From positions 1 through 5,556 of the forward strand of contig CALFXN010000211.1 in assembly GCA_937957815.1 (NCBI GenBank): a stretch of DNA of 5,556 bases, read 5' to 3'. The position numbers and the translations under genes are program-made. This document shows, one piece after another, positions 1 through 5,556 of the stretch. The notes below the pieces were generated by a model. It was not told the DNA's origin. It ran no database searches and was given only the letters and a program-made list of their open reading frames with translations. Every line of letters starts with the position of its first letter. The stretch's first letter is position 1. The DNA is from an uncultured Synergistales bacterium. GTDB taxonomy: Bacteria; Synergistota; Synergistia; Synergistales; Aminobacteriaceae.

Positions 1-2
1 GA

Positions 3-746
3 ATTGTTCTCGGTTCCGGTCTCGGCGCGGTTGCGGATTCTATCGATCCTTCTCTGGCCATCCCCTATGCCGAGATTCCCAACTGGCCGCGTTCGACGGC
101 TCCGGGACATTCCGGAAGGCTCGTCACCGGGACGATTCGGGGGAAACGTGTTGTCTGCATGCAGGGACGGGTTCATGGATACGAGGGGTATTCCCAAAAG
201 GAAGTCACGTTTCCCGTCCAGGTCATGAAAGCCATCGGCGTAAGCATCCTCTTTCTGACGAACGCTTCCGGAAGCGTCAATCTGTCTCTCGAACCGGGTG
301 AGATCGTATGCGTCTCGGATCACATCAATTTCACCGGGAGCAACCCGCTCACGGGACAGGATACCGTCAACGGCGCGAAGCGTTTTCCGGATATGACCCA
401 CGTATATGACGCGGGGCTCGGTGAAATCGTTAAACGTTGCGCGGAGTCGGAAGGAATCAGGATGAAGGATGGCGTGTATATGGCCTTTGCCGGACCTTCG
501 TACGAGACCCCGGCGGAGATCCGAATGGCGCGTGTCATGGGTGCTGATCTCGTCGGGATGTCGACAGTCCCGGAGGCAATCGTCGCCAATGCCGTCGGAA
601 TTCGCGTCTGTGCGCTTTCGTGCGTTTCGAATTATGCCGCGGGAATAACCGGAGAGACGTTGACCGAAGAAGAAGTCCTCGATTCGATGAAACACGTCGC
701 CTCGAGACTTGAGGCGATTCTTTCCCGCGCTGTCGGAGTGCTCTGA
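3..746 (+). CDS. Purine nucleoside phosphorylase, trimeric (NP-II/PunA) type, 5'-truncated by window edge
   Basis: Catalyses phosphorolysis of purine (deoxy)nucleosides to free base and (deoxy)ribose 1-phosphate in cytoplasmic purine salvage. 247 residues are visible; the family is usually about 270, so some 25 N-terminal residues lie outside the window. The frame opens with the phosphate-binding loop IVLGSGLG (Ser5 of the fragment), then PGHSG (His36) and the GRVHGYEGY motif (Arg56, His58), which contribute phosphate ligands in the family. The base-binding part follows: GPSYETPAE with Glu168 (equivalent to human PNP Glu201), MSTVPE at 186-191, and SNYAAG with Asn210 (equivalent to human Asn243). 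The usual TNAAGG loop reads TNASGS at 86-91, a mild variation. All catalytic landmarks are present, so the enzyme should be active. It ends in TGA 3 nt before the pyrimidine phosphorylase gene, consistent with co-transcription. Substrate preference (guanosine/inosine or broader) cannot be read reliably from the sequence. Confidence 0.96.
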   Translation: MVLGSGLGAVADSIDPSLAIPYAEIPNWPRSTAPGHSGRLVTGTIRGKRVVCMQGRVHGYEGYSQKEVTFPVQVMKAIGVSILFLTNASGSVNLSLEPGEIVCVSDHINFTGSNPLTGQDTVNGAKRFPDMTHVYDAGLGEIVKRCAESEGIRMKDGVYMAFAGPSYETPAEIRMARVMGADLVGMSTVPEAIVANAVGIRVCALSCVSNYAAGITGETLTEEEVLDSMKHVASRLEAILSRAVGVL

Positions 747-749
747 GAC

Positions 750-2066
750 ATGTCCTTCGACATTCTGGATTTTATCGAGGCGAAACGTGACGGAGGATCC
801 CACGATGCCGACTCCCTCCGGTCGTTCGCAGAAGGACTCGCGGGAGGAGGCATTCCCGACTATCAGGTCGCCGCGTGGCTCATGGCCGCGTTCATACGCG
901 GATTCGCGCCTTCCGAACTCTCTTTGCTGACGCTGGCCCTCGCGAACTCCGGAGAAACTCTCCGATTTCCCGATGAATGGCCGACGGCGGACAAACACAG
1001 CACGGGTGGGGTAGGCGACAAGACAACGCTCGTAGCGGTCCCCCTGGCCGCAGCCCTTGGGGTTCGCGTCTCGAAAATGGCCGGACGCGGTCTGGGGTTT
1101 ACGGGAGGAACGATCGACAAACTCGAGGCGATACCAGGATTTCGGACACATCTTTCCGTCGAACGTTTTCTGAAACAGATCGAATCGATCGGATGCGCGA
1201 TTACGGGCCACACTGCGGAACTCGCGCCCGCAGAGAAAGTGCTCTACTCGCTTCGCGACGTCACCGGTACCGTCCCCTCGCTGCCGTTGATCGCGAGCAG
1301 CATCGTCAGCAAGAAACTTGCAGGCGGCGCGAAGGGGTTTGTCTATGACGTGAAGACAGGGAACGGAGCCCTGATGGAGACGCGAGAATCGGCGCGACGT
1401 CTTGCGGAAACCCTCGTCGAAATTTCGCGGGCGAATGGCAAAAGGGCAGTTGCACTGATTACGGGCATGGACCAGCCTCTCGGATTTGCCGTCGGAAACG
1501 CGATGGAGGTTGTGGAAGCGGTCAGAACACTCGAGAATAACGGCCCTTCAGATGTGACGGAACTCTGCGTTACCGCCGCAGGTGAAATGGCGTTCGCCTC
1601 CGGGGTTGTTCCATCTTCGGAGGAAGGGATAAGAAAGGCGCGCCGTGCACTGGAATCGGGAGATGCCCTGGTCGTTTTTCTGAGAATGGTCGAGGCTCAG
1701 AGCGGAGATCCGCGCATCTGCGAAAATGGTGCGTCCGGAGTACGGATAGCCCCCGACATCAATATCGTCCGGGCTGCGAGAAGCGGCGTCGTTTCCGGGT
1801 TCGATACGCGCGCGATCGGAGAATCGGTCAGGCGACTCGGAGGGGGACGAATGAGTCTGGAAGATTCGATAGACCTCTCGGTCGGTGTTCTGCTTTTGAA
1901 AAAATGCGGTGACGAAGTCTCAGCGGGAGAACCGCTTCTTGAAGTTCATTACTCCGACACAACTCGACGCGACGAAACCCTTCGATACCTCGAACACTGC
2001 GTTCGTATCGACGAGACAGGAAAACCCCTTCCCGTAGTCCTCGAGCGTTTCCCGTCCGACTCATGA
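750..2066 (+). CDS. pdp: Pyrimidine nucleoside / thymidine phosphorylase
   Basis: Catalyses phosphorolysis of thymidine, deoxyuridine and probably uridine to base and (deoxy)ribose 1-phosphate; a cytoplasmic dimer in the family. The 438 residues match the usual length. Visible sites: KHSTGGVGDK at 82-91 (phosphate loop, His83), the GRGLGFTGGT stretch at 112-121, Arg169 in LRDVTGT, and Ser184 and Lys188 in ASSIVSKK. These correspond to E. coli thymidine phosphorylase His85, Arg171, Ser186 and Lys190. VKTGNGALM at 201-209 and the C-terminal barrel-sandwich domain (about 345-438, LGGGR then DLSVGVLLLKKCGD) are also present. Lys109 sits where E. coli DeoA has Met111; as I recall, Lys here marks the broader pyrimidine nucleoside phosphorylases, so I prefer pdp, with deoA as the alternative. 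Phe117 replaces the usual His of GLGHTGGT. ATG at 750 has GGAG at 736-739 and lies 3 nt after the purine enzyme's stop. The gene ends in an ATGA overlap with the next gene. Confidence 0.96.
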   Translation: MSFDILDFIEAKRDGGSHDADSLRSFAEGLAGGGIPDYQVAAWLMAAFIRGFAPSELSLLTLALANSGETLRFPDEWPTADKHSTGGVGDKTTLVAVPLAAALGVRVSKMAGRGLGFTGGTIDKLEAIPGFRTHLSVERFLKQIESIGCAITGHTAELAPAEKVLYSLRDVTGTVPSLPLIASSIVSKKLAGGAKGFVYDVKTGNGALMETRESARRLAETLVEISRANGKRAVALITGMDQPLGFAVGNAMEVVEAVRTLENNGPSDVTELCVTAAGEMAFASGVVPSSEEGIRKARRALESGDALVVFLRMVEAQSGDPRICENGASGVRIAPDINIVRAARSGVVSGFDTRAIGESVRRLGGGRMSLEDSIDLSVGVLLLKKCGDEVSAGEPLLEVHYSDTTRRDETLRYLEHCVRIDETGKPLPVVLERFPSDS

Positions 2067-2989
2067 ATCCGTTTTTCCGCAGAGGTGCATTCGGCGCCTT
2101 GTTTTTTCTTTCCGTCGTCTTTTCAGGAACAGCCTTTGCCACGGGGCGGCCCTATTTTTTCTTTCCCGAAACGGTGGAAGTCGGGCAACCTTTTCTTGTT
2201 GAGATCACGGCGACCGAAGAGCCGAAGGGCGCGACGGCGACATGGTTCGGCACGTCGGTTCCATTTCATTTCACACCTTCCGGTGACGGTTTTTACGCAC
2301 GTCTGCTCCTCGGGACGTACGTGAAAACGGTTCGGCCCGGGAAATATCCGCTCGAAATCTCTCTGGCGACCAATGATCGGATCGACACGAAACAAGTGCT
2401 CATATCGATCATTCACAGACAATACGAAGAGGATCGACTGACGCTTCCGGACGCGATGGTCTCTCCTCCGAAAACCGTCCTGAAACGTATCCTGAAAGAG
2501 CAGCGAATGGTGCAGCGGGTCCGTGAAACCGTGTCCCCGTATGGTTTCTGGGATCTTCCCATGACGCGCCCCGTCTCCGGAAGCACCAGCAGTACATACG
2601 GACGACGACGCATTCTCAACGGGATACCGAAAAGTCCACACGCGGGAATCGATTTTCGTGCGCCGGCTGGAACACCCGTTCTGGCAGCGCTCTCAGGACG
2701 CGTCGTCCTGACCGGAAATCTGTATTTTTCCGGAACATCCGTTTGCATTGATTCCGGGCAGGGAGTGGTGACGTATTATTACCATCTCTCGGAAATATTC
2801 GTGCGTGAGGGACAGAAGGTCGAAAAAGGAGCGGTCATTGGGAAATCAGGAATGAGCGGTCGCGCAACGGGACCTCACCTTCACTTCGGGCTCTCGCTTC
2901 TGGGGCACTATGTCGATGCCGAAGCGCTTTTTTCGGCTACCCCGAGGGATTTTCTCGGAAAAACGAAGATGCTTTCTCTCACCAATTGA
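2063..2989 (+). CDS. Secreted M23 family (LytM-type) metallopeptidase with N-terminal beta-rich domain
   Basis: A 308-residue predicted exported peptidoglycan endopeptidase. Residues 1-26 form a signal peptide (Arg6-Arg7, hydrophobic core, likely cleavage after AFA at 24-26). Residues about 30-115 read as a beta-sandwich domain, followed by a charged helical linker (about 118-158). The M23 domain fills about 168-290: SSTYGRRR, then HAGID (His193, Asp197), YYYHL (His241) and GPHLHFG (His272, His274). By LytM comparison, His193, Asp197 and His274 bind zinc, while His241 and His272 are catalytic. All are intact, so this is probably an active enzyme and not a degenerate EnvC/NlpD-like activator. 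The start is ATG at 2063, which overlaps the upstream TGA as ATGA; no Shine-Dalgarno is evident, so translation probably depends on termination of the phosphorylase gene. The family cleaves peptide cross-links or stem peptides in peptidoglycan; the exact bond here is unknown. Its frame continues, after the TGA, directly into the Nudix reading frame. Confidence 0.93.
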   Translation: MNPFFRRGAFGALFFLSVVFSGTAFATGRPYFFFPETVEVGQPFLVEITATEEPKGATATWFGTSVPFHFTPSGDGFYARLLLGTYVKTVRPGKYPLEISLATNDRIDTKQVLISIIHRQYEEDRLTLPDAMVSPPKTVLKRILKEQRMVQRVRETVSPYGFWDLPMTRPVSGSTSSTYGRRRILNGIPKSPHAGIDFRAPAGTPVLAALSGRVVLTGNLYFSGTSVCIDSGQGVVTYYYHLSEIFVREGQKVEKGAVIGKSGMSGRATGPHLHFGLSLLGHYVDAEALFSATPRDFLGKTKMLSLTN

Positions 2990-2994
2990 CGAAA

Positions 2995-3004
2995 AGGAAG
3001 GAAG
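2995..3004 (+). promoter_or_regulatory. Strong purine-rich ribosome binding site of the Nudix gene
   Basis: The stretch AGGAAGGAAG lies just after the M23 stop and contains two AGGA cores (2995-2998 and 2999-3002). These end 9 and 5 nt before an in-frame ATT at 3008. No ATG, GTG or TTG in the Nudix frame lies within reach; the first, TTG at 3080, is about 77 nt downstream. The site therefore decides in favour of a start near 3008 with a non-canonical initiation codon. Confidence 0.6.
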
Positions 3005-3007
3005 CCG

Positions 3008-3523
3008 ATTCACACGAACACGTCGCATTCGTACCTCTCAGGTATCGTTTTCTGCTTTGTCATCAAAGATGGCAACGTATTGTTGATTCGCAGGGGAAAT
3101 GACCCCTACAAGGGGACACTCACGGTCCCGGGTGGAAAGAAAGAACGCGGAGAATCTTTCATCGAGGCATGTTCCCGGGAAGTACGTGAAGAAACCGGTT
3201 TGTTTCTTGATGGAGTGAGGACTCGCGGAATCGCGCATATTGTTCAGGGAGAAAACGGAAAAGAAGTGGTTGCGGTTTATTGTGACGCGCACGGATTTCA
3301 TGGTGAGCTACACCCGAGCAATGAAGGAAGCCTGGTATGGGTTTCGATCGACGAGTCATCAAAGATTCCTGGAATAAACCCCTTCTTTGTAAAGGTCGCT
3401 CCCTTTATCTTCGGGGATACGACGTTTTTCGCAACGATTTTTGTTGATGAACGCGGCGAGATAATCCGGGATTCCTTCGTTCCGCTCGGAAGTAACGGCA
3501 ATTGCGGTTACAGGCAGGAGTGA
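3008..3523 (+). CDS. Nudix hydrolase, probable ATT start
   Basis: Nudix enzymes hydrolyse nucleoside diphosphates linked to another moiety using Mg2+ or Mn2+. From 3008 the product has 171 residues. The Nudix box matches GX5EX7REUXEEXGU exactly at residues 43-65, including REVREE (Glu58, Glu61, Glu62 as metal/catalytic residues). Upstream, YLSGIVFCFVIKDGNVLLI is a typical first beta hairpin, followed by RRGNDPYKGTLTVPGG. The first ordinary start codon in frame is TTG at 3080, which would begin inside that hairpin and cut off the first strand. The only site well spaced from the strong purine-rich ribosome binding site is ATT at 3008 (ACG at 3014 is a weaker option). A standard gene caller would probably report 3080-3523, 147 residues. 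The substrate cannot be assigned: MutT-like, ADP-ribose or sugar-nucleotide pyrophosphatase are all possible. The nucleoside-salvage neighbours make a nucleotide substrate plausible. There is no signal peptide; cytoplasmic. Confidence 0.85.
   Translation: MHTNTSHSYLSGIVFCFVIKDGNVLLIRRGNDPYKGTLTVPGGKKERGESFIEACSREVREETGLFLDGVRTRGIAHIVQGENGKEVVAVYCDAHGFHGELHPSNEGSLVWVSIDESSKIPGINPFFVKVAPFIFGDTTFFATIFVDERGEIIRDSFVPLGSNGNCGYRQE
3516..3520 (+). promoter_or_regulatory. Ribosome binding site AGGAG fixing the start of the large exported protein
   Basis: AGGAG overlaps the end of the Nudix gene and lies 8 nt before ATG at 3529, an ideal distance. It rules out the longer reading from TTG at 3502, which would begin upstream of this site and place nine extra residues before the signal peptide. 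Confidence 0.75.
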
Positions 3524-3528
3524 AGCCC

Positions 3529-5364
3529 ATGACGATGCGTCGCCTTTTTTCTTCAGCCGTTCTTGCGTTCCTTCTTTTCGCAGGAGAGTCTGCCGCATCC
3601 GATACCGCTTCGGCTGCGCCCGAACATACGCTCGCGGCTTTGAATTCCTGCATCGTTGCCGTCGCGGAAATCGTATCCTATAACGATCGACTGCTCCTCG
3701 AGCGTGAGTACAAGGATATAATCAACAACCTCGACTTCTCGGCAATCAGGGCGGATGAAGAGCTCATCTCTCTCTTCCAGGGACTGATGGATGCTATAAC
3801 CGAAAGCCTTTTGCGCGAAGACGCCAAAGCGAAGGCGATCCGATTCTATACAAAAAGAACCGAACGAACGATTCTGCAATCGCTGACGAAAACGGCCGCA
3901 GGCGGCCTGGACGGGAGCATCGCGCTTCTCGACGGCGTCCTGAACGCCACATCCGCATATTTCGACCATAAGAACACTCTGGAAGAATACAAAAAAGAAT
4001 ACGATGACAAGCTATATGAACTCGACAAAGATCGCATCCAGAAGTTGAACGATCTTCAGAAAAAACTCTTTGCATCGTCGTGGAAGCTCGTGCAGAAGTA
4101 CTCCCTTCCGGACCGATATCGCCTTACGAATGAGGACATCGAGGAGTTCATCGAAGCGGTCAAGGACGGAGAAATGGAGAAACGCTACAGGCGACTGGCG
4201 CGTCTTTCAGACAAGTTTGTCGAATATCCTCCTTTCTGGTACTTTCTAGGAAATACCTCAATCCGCTGCGGGAAACGCGACGATGCTCTTCGTGCCTTTC
4301 GTGCTTTCGAGGAACACCGGCGACCGATCTTCCGGAAAGACCCCTTTTCCGCGTCCGTGGCAATGAACATTGTCCGAATAATCGGTTGGGATGACGCGAA
4401 AGAAATTCGGAGGCTGCTCGAAATCGTTCTGAAGAATTCCCGTACGTCAGAGTGGCAGAATTTCCTTTTCGCAGGCATTGCGTACGCTCGAATCGGCGAC
4501 AAAAAAAACGCGATAGAGTGTTTGCAGCGAAACATCGATAACGGGCTCGAAACAGAATTGAACGGACAGATTCTCGATAATGTGAAAACAGGCGCAGTTC
4601 TTTCGAAGAAAGCTTCGGATGCTCTGGAGGAAGCGCTCGACAAGGCCGTCGGTATCGACACCCTGAAGAATCAGGATCTCCTCGAGCGTTTCGGACGACA
4701 GAAAGACGTTGCCTTGCTTGCCAAGGTCCTGAAAGATTTCGTTTCGATTCGTTTCGATGCATATTATAGAAAGGGAAGAAACGATGTCCTTGCGATCCAG
4801 ATCCCGCAAAAGTGGCTCATAGGGACCGTGGGACATGAAAGACAGAATGATTTCACGCCGCGTGATATGGACTTCGACATCTCGGTCGTATTTTCGGGGA
4901 AACCTGTCTGGACTGTTTCTGGAAATGACGTTCAGTTAACAGGAAAACAACGGAAAGCAAGAAAAAGCGGCAGCGTTTTCTACGATACCAAAAGCGGCAG
5001 CTTTATCATGTATCTCGAAAAAGAGCTTCCACCGACTGATGAAGCCGAGGTCAGGATCACACACCCGATTTATTCTACGACCCTTGTATTTCGCGGGGAA
5101 AGGGAAGATCTGAGGACCATCCCCGAAGAGTCCACTATTAAGGGATACGGGAAGAAAATCATCGACTACGGGGTCCCTCTTGTCGGACAGTATAAACTTC
5201 TTCGCGACACGCTCCACGATGTTTCATCTCTGGTGACCGGAATCACACATTTCAGAGCGGCATCGATTCGTTTCAACGAGCGTGTCTACATCGTCTCGGG
5301 GGATTTGCTCATGGAATCGCCGGAGCCCGCAAGAGCCATTTCCAAAGATATCGAGACGCGATGA
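3529..5364 (+). CDS. Exported protein of unknown function with coiled-coil, TPR-like repeats and beta-rich C-terminus
   Basis: I do not recognise a named gene. From ATG 3529 (AGGAG 8 nt upstream, 5 nt after the Nudix stop) the product has 611 residues. Residues 1-23 form a signal peptide (Arg4-Arg5, hydrophobic 6-19, likely cleavage after SAA at 21-23) with no lipobox Cys. Residues about 30-120 are helical and highly charged. Residues 123-145 are a Gly/Ala-rich hydrophobic stretch (GGLDGSIALLDGVLNATSAYF and flanks), short and interrupted by Asp, so probably not a classic membrane span. Residues 147-181 read as a charged coiled coil. Two TPR-like units follow: one at about 237-263 (WYFLGN, then GKRDDALRAF) and one at about 312-336 (FAGIAYARIGDKKNAIECL). 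Residues about 400-560 are beta-rich, and the C-terminus ends in a mixed segment. Predicted periplasmic or surface scaffold, possibly protein-binding through the TPRs. It is last in the operon, next to a peptidoglycan hydrolase, so an envelope role is a reasonable inference but unproven. Confidence 0.88.
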   Translation: MTMRRLFSSAVLAFLLFAGESAASDTASAAPEHTLAALNSCIVAVAEIVSYNDRLLLEREYKDIINNLDFSAIRADEELISLFQGLMDAITESLLREDAKAKAIRFYTKRTERTILQSLTKTAAGGLDGSIALLDGVLNATSAYFDHKNTLEEYKKEYDDKLYELDKDRIQKLNDLQKKLFASSWKLVQKYSLPDRYRLTNEDIEEFIEAVKDGEMEKRYRRLARLSDKFVEYPPFWYFLGNTSIRCGKRDDALRAFRAFEEHRRPIFRKDPFSASVAMNIVRIIGWDDAKEIRRLLEIVLKNSRTSEWQNFLFAGIAYARIGDKKNAIECLQRNIDNGLETELNGQILDNVKTGAVLSKKASDALEEALDKAVGIDTLKNQDLLERFGRQKDVALLAKVLKDFVSIRFDAYYRKGRNDVLAIQIPQKWLIGTVGHERQNDFTPRDMDFDISVVFSGKPVWTVSGNDVQLTGKQRKARKSGSVFYDTKSGSFIMYLEKELPPTDEAEVRITHPIYSTTLVFRGEREDLRTIPEESTIKGYGKKIIDYGVPLVGQYKLLRDTLHDVSSLVTGITHFRAASIRFNERVYIVSGDLLMESPEPARAISKDIETR

Positions 5365-5378
5365 AGGTTTGGACAATC

Positions 5379-5408
5379 TGGACAGACTGCCGTATCGCAT
5401 GATACTAT
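5379..5408 (+). promoter_or_regulatory. Putative sigma70-type extended -10 promoter for tRNA-Sec
   Basis: TGGACA (5379-5384, five of six bases of TTGACA) is followed after 18 nt by TACTAT (5403-5408, four of six of TATAAT). An extended -10 TG lies at 5400-5401. Transcription would begin near 5415, a few bases before the mature tRNA 5' end at 5422. No terminator hairpin separates it from the upstream gene, so the tRNA could also be read through from the operon. This is a pattern match only. Confidence 0.45.
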
Positions 5409-5421
5409 GCTTTCTTAGCGT

Positions 5422-5519
5422 GGAGGCGAATGGTGGCTGGTGTCGCCCCCGGACTTCAAATCCGGTGGGGGGCGGTTCGTACCGTCCTCGGTGGGTTCGA
5501 TTCCCACACGCCTCCGCCA
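5422..5519 (+). tRNA. selC: tRNA-Sec (anticodon UCA), CCA encoded
   Basis: This is the selenocysteine tRNA that inserts Sec at UGA after charging by SerRS and conversion by SelA, delivered by SelB. The length is 98 nt including CCA. The acceptor 5' strand GGAGGCG (5422-5428) pairs fully with CGCCTCC (5509-5515); discriminator G5516, then CCA. The D stem has 6 bp, GGTGGC (5432-5437) with GTCGCC (5442-5447), and a 4-nt loop, the long D arm typical of tRNA-Sec. Anticodon stem CCGGA/TCCGG flanks the loop CTTCAAA with anticodon TCA at 5456-5458. The long variable arm (5468-5476 with 5481-5489) forms about 9 bp around loop TCGT. T stem GTGGG/CCCAC has loop TTCGATT. The eighth acceptor pair expected in bacteria would be A5429 with A5508, a mismatch, giving 7 paired bases plus a 5-bp T stem. 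No selA, selB or selD gene lies in the window. Confidence 0.97.
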
Positions 5520-5556
5520 AATCGTTGTGGACCCTTGCAAACACTGACTCCACAGA

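Noticed and set aside
3080..3082. TTG at 3080 as start of the Nudix gene
   Set aside because: No suitable Shine-Dalgarno precedes it, and it would remove the first beta strand of the Nudix fold, which is visibly encoded upstream.
3502..3528. Upstream TTG start at 3502 for the large exported protein
   Set aside because: It would start before the AGGAG ribosome binding site, overlap the Nudix gene and put nine residues ahead of a well-formed signal peptide. ATG 3529 is clearly better placed.
4501..4508. Run of eight A bases as a possible slippage/frameshift site
   Set aside because: The frame on both sides encodes one continuous TPR-like unit (GDKKNAIECL). No alternative frame with a sensible product follows, so nothing indicates programmed slippage.
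5371..5388. Short direct repeat GGACAATCT / GGACAGACT between the last gene and the tRNA
   Set aside because: It is imperfect and only nine bases long, and it overlaps the likely -35 region. This is within chance expectation, and no operator can be claimed.
5224..5553. Minus-strand open frame of 109 codons across the tRNA-Sec gene
   Set aside because: It is antisense to the tRNA-Sec and the 3' end of the exported-protein gene. Its GNRTHRG and PTGFEVRGRHQ stretches are simply the reverse complement of conserved tRNA arms, a well-known source of spurious predicted proteins.
5526..5554. Inverted repeat TGTGGA/TCCACA after the tRNA, possible terminator or start of an integrated element
   Set aside because: It has only six pairs with a 17-nt loop and no T tract, and the window ends there. 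There is no integrase or attachment-site duplication to support an insertion at the tRNA.

Overview
The window looks like a stretch of bacterial chromosome with moderately high GC (roughly 55% by eye). It holds five tightly packed plus-strand genes followed by a selenocysteine tRNA gene. Two of the five products have Sec-type signal peptides, and one of these is a peptidoglycan-hydrolase-type M23 protein, so the host has a peptidoglycan envelope; the general style suggests a diderm. The tRNA-Sec shows that the host lineage encodes selenocysteine decoding. I cannot place the organism in a phylum from the sequence alone.

Layout: (1) positions 3-746, the 3' nine-tenths of a trimeric-type purine nucleoside phosphorylase, cut by the window edge. 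(2) 750-2066, a complete pyrimidine nucleoside/thymidine phosphorylase starting 3 nt after the first gene. (3) 2063-2989, a secreted M23 metallopeptidase overlapping the previous gene by ATGA. (4) about 3008-3523, a Nudix hydrolase whose only start consistent with both its ribosome binding site and its fold is an ATT codon. (5) 3529-5364, a 611-residue exported protein of unknown function with helical, coiled-coil, TPR-like and beta-rich parts. (6) 5422-5519, tRNA-Sec(UCA) with an encoded CCA, preceded by a plausible extended -10 promoter. The 37 nt after the tRNA hold nothing I can name.

How the genes may work together: the two phosphorylases form a nucleoside salvage pair, splitting purine and pyrimidine (deoxy)nucleosides into base plus (deoxy)ribose 1-phosphate. 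A Nudix enzyme in the same run could fit nucleotide or sugar-nucleotide clean-up. The M23 protein and the large exported protein act outside the cytoplasm. Spacing (3 nt gap, 4 nt overlap, 18 nt gap, 5 nt gap) suggests one operon. All five stop codons are TGA, which is noteworthy next to a selenocysteine tRNA, but I see no convincing selenoprotein here. No mobile element, CRISPR array or phage gene is visible. The points most worth a second look are the tRNA-Sec acceptor geometry, the ATT start of the Nudix gene and the uncharacterised exported protein.
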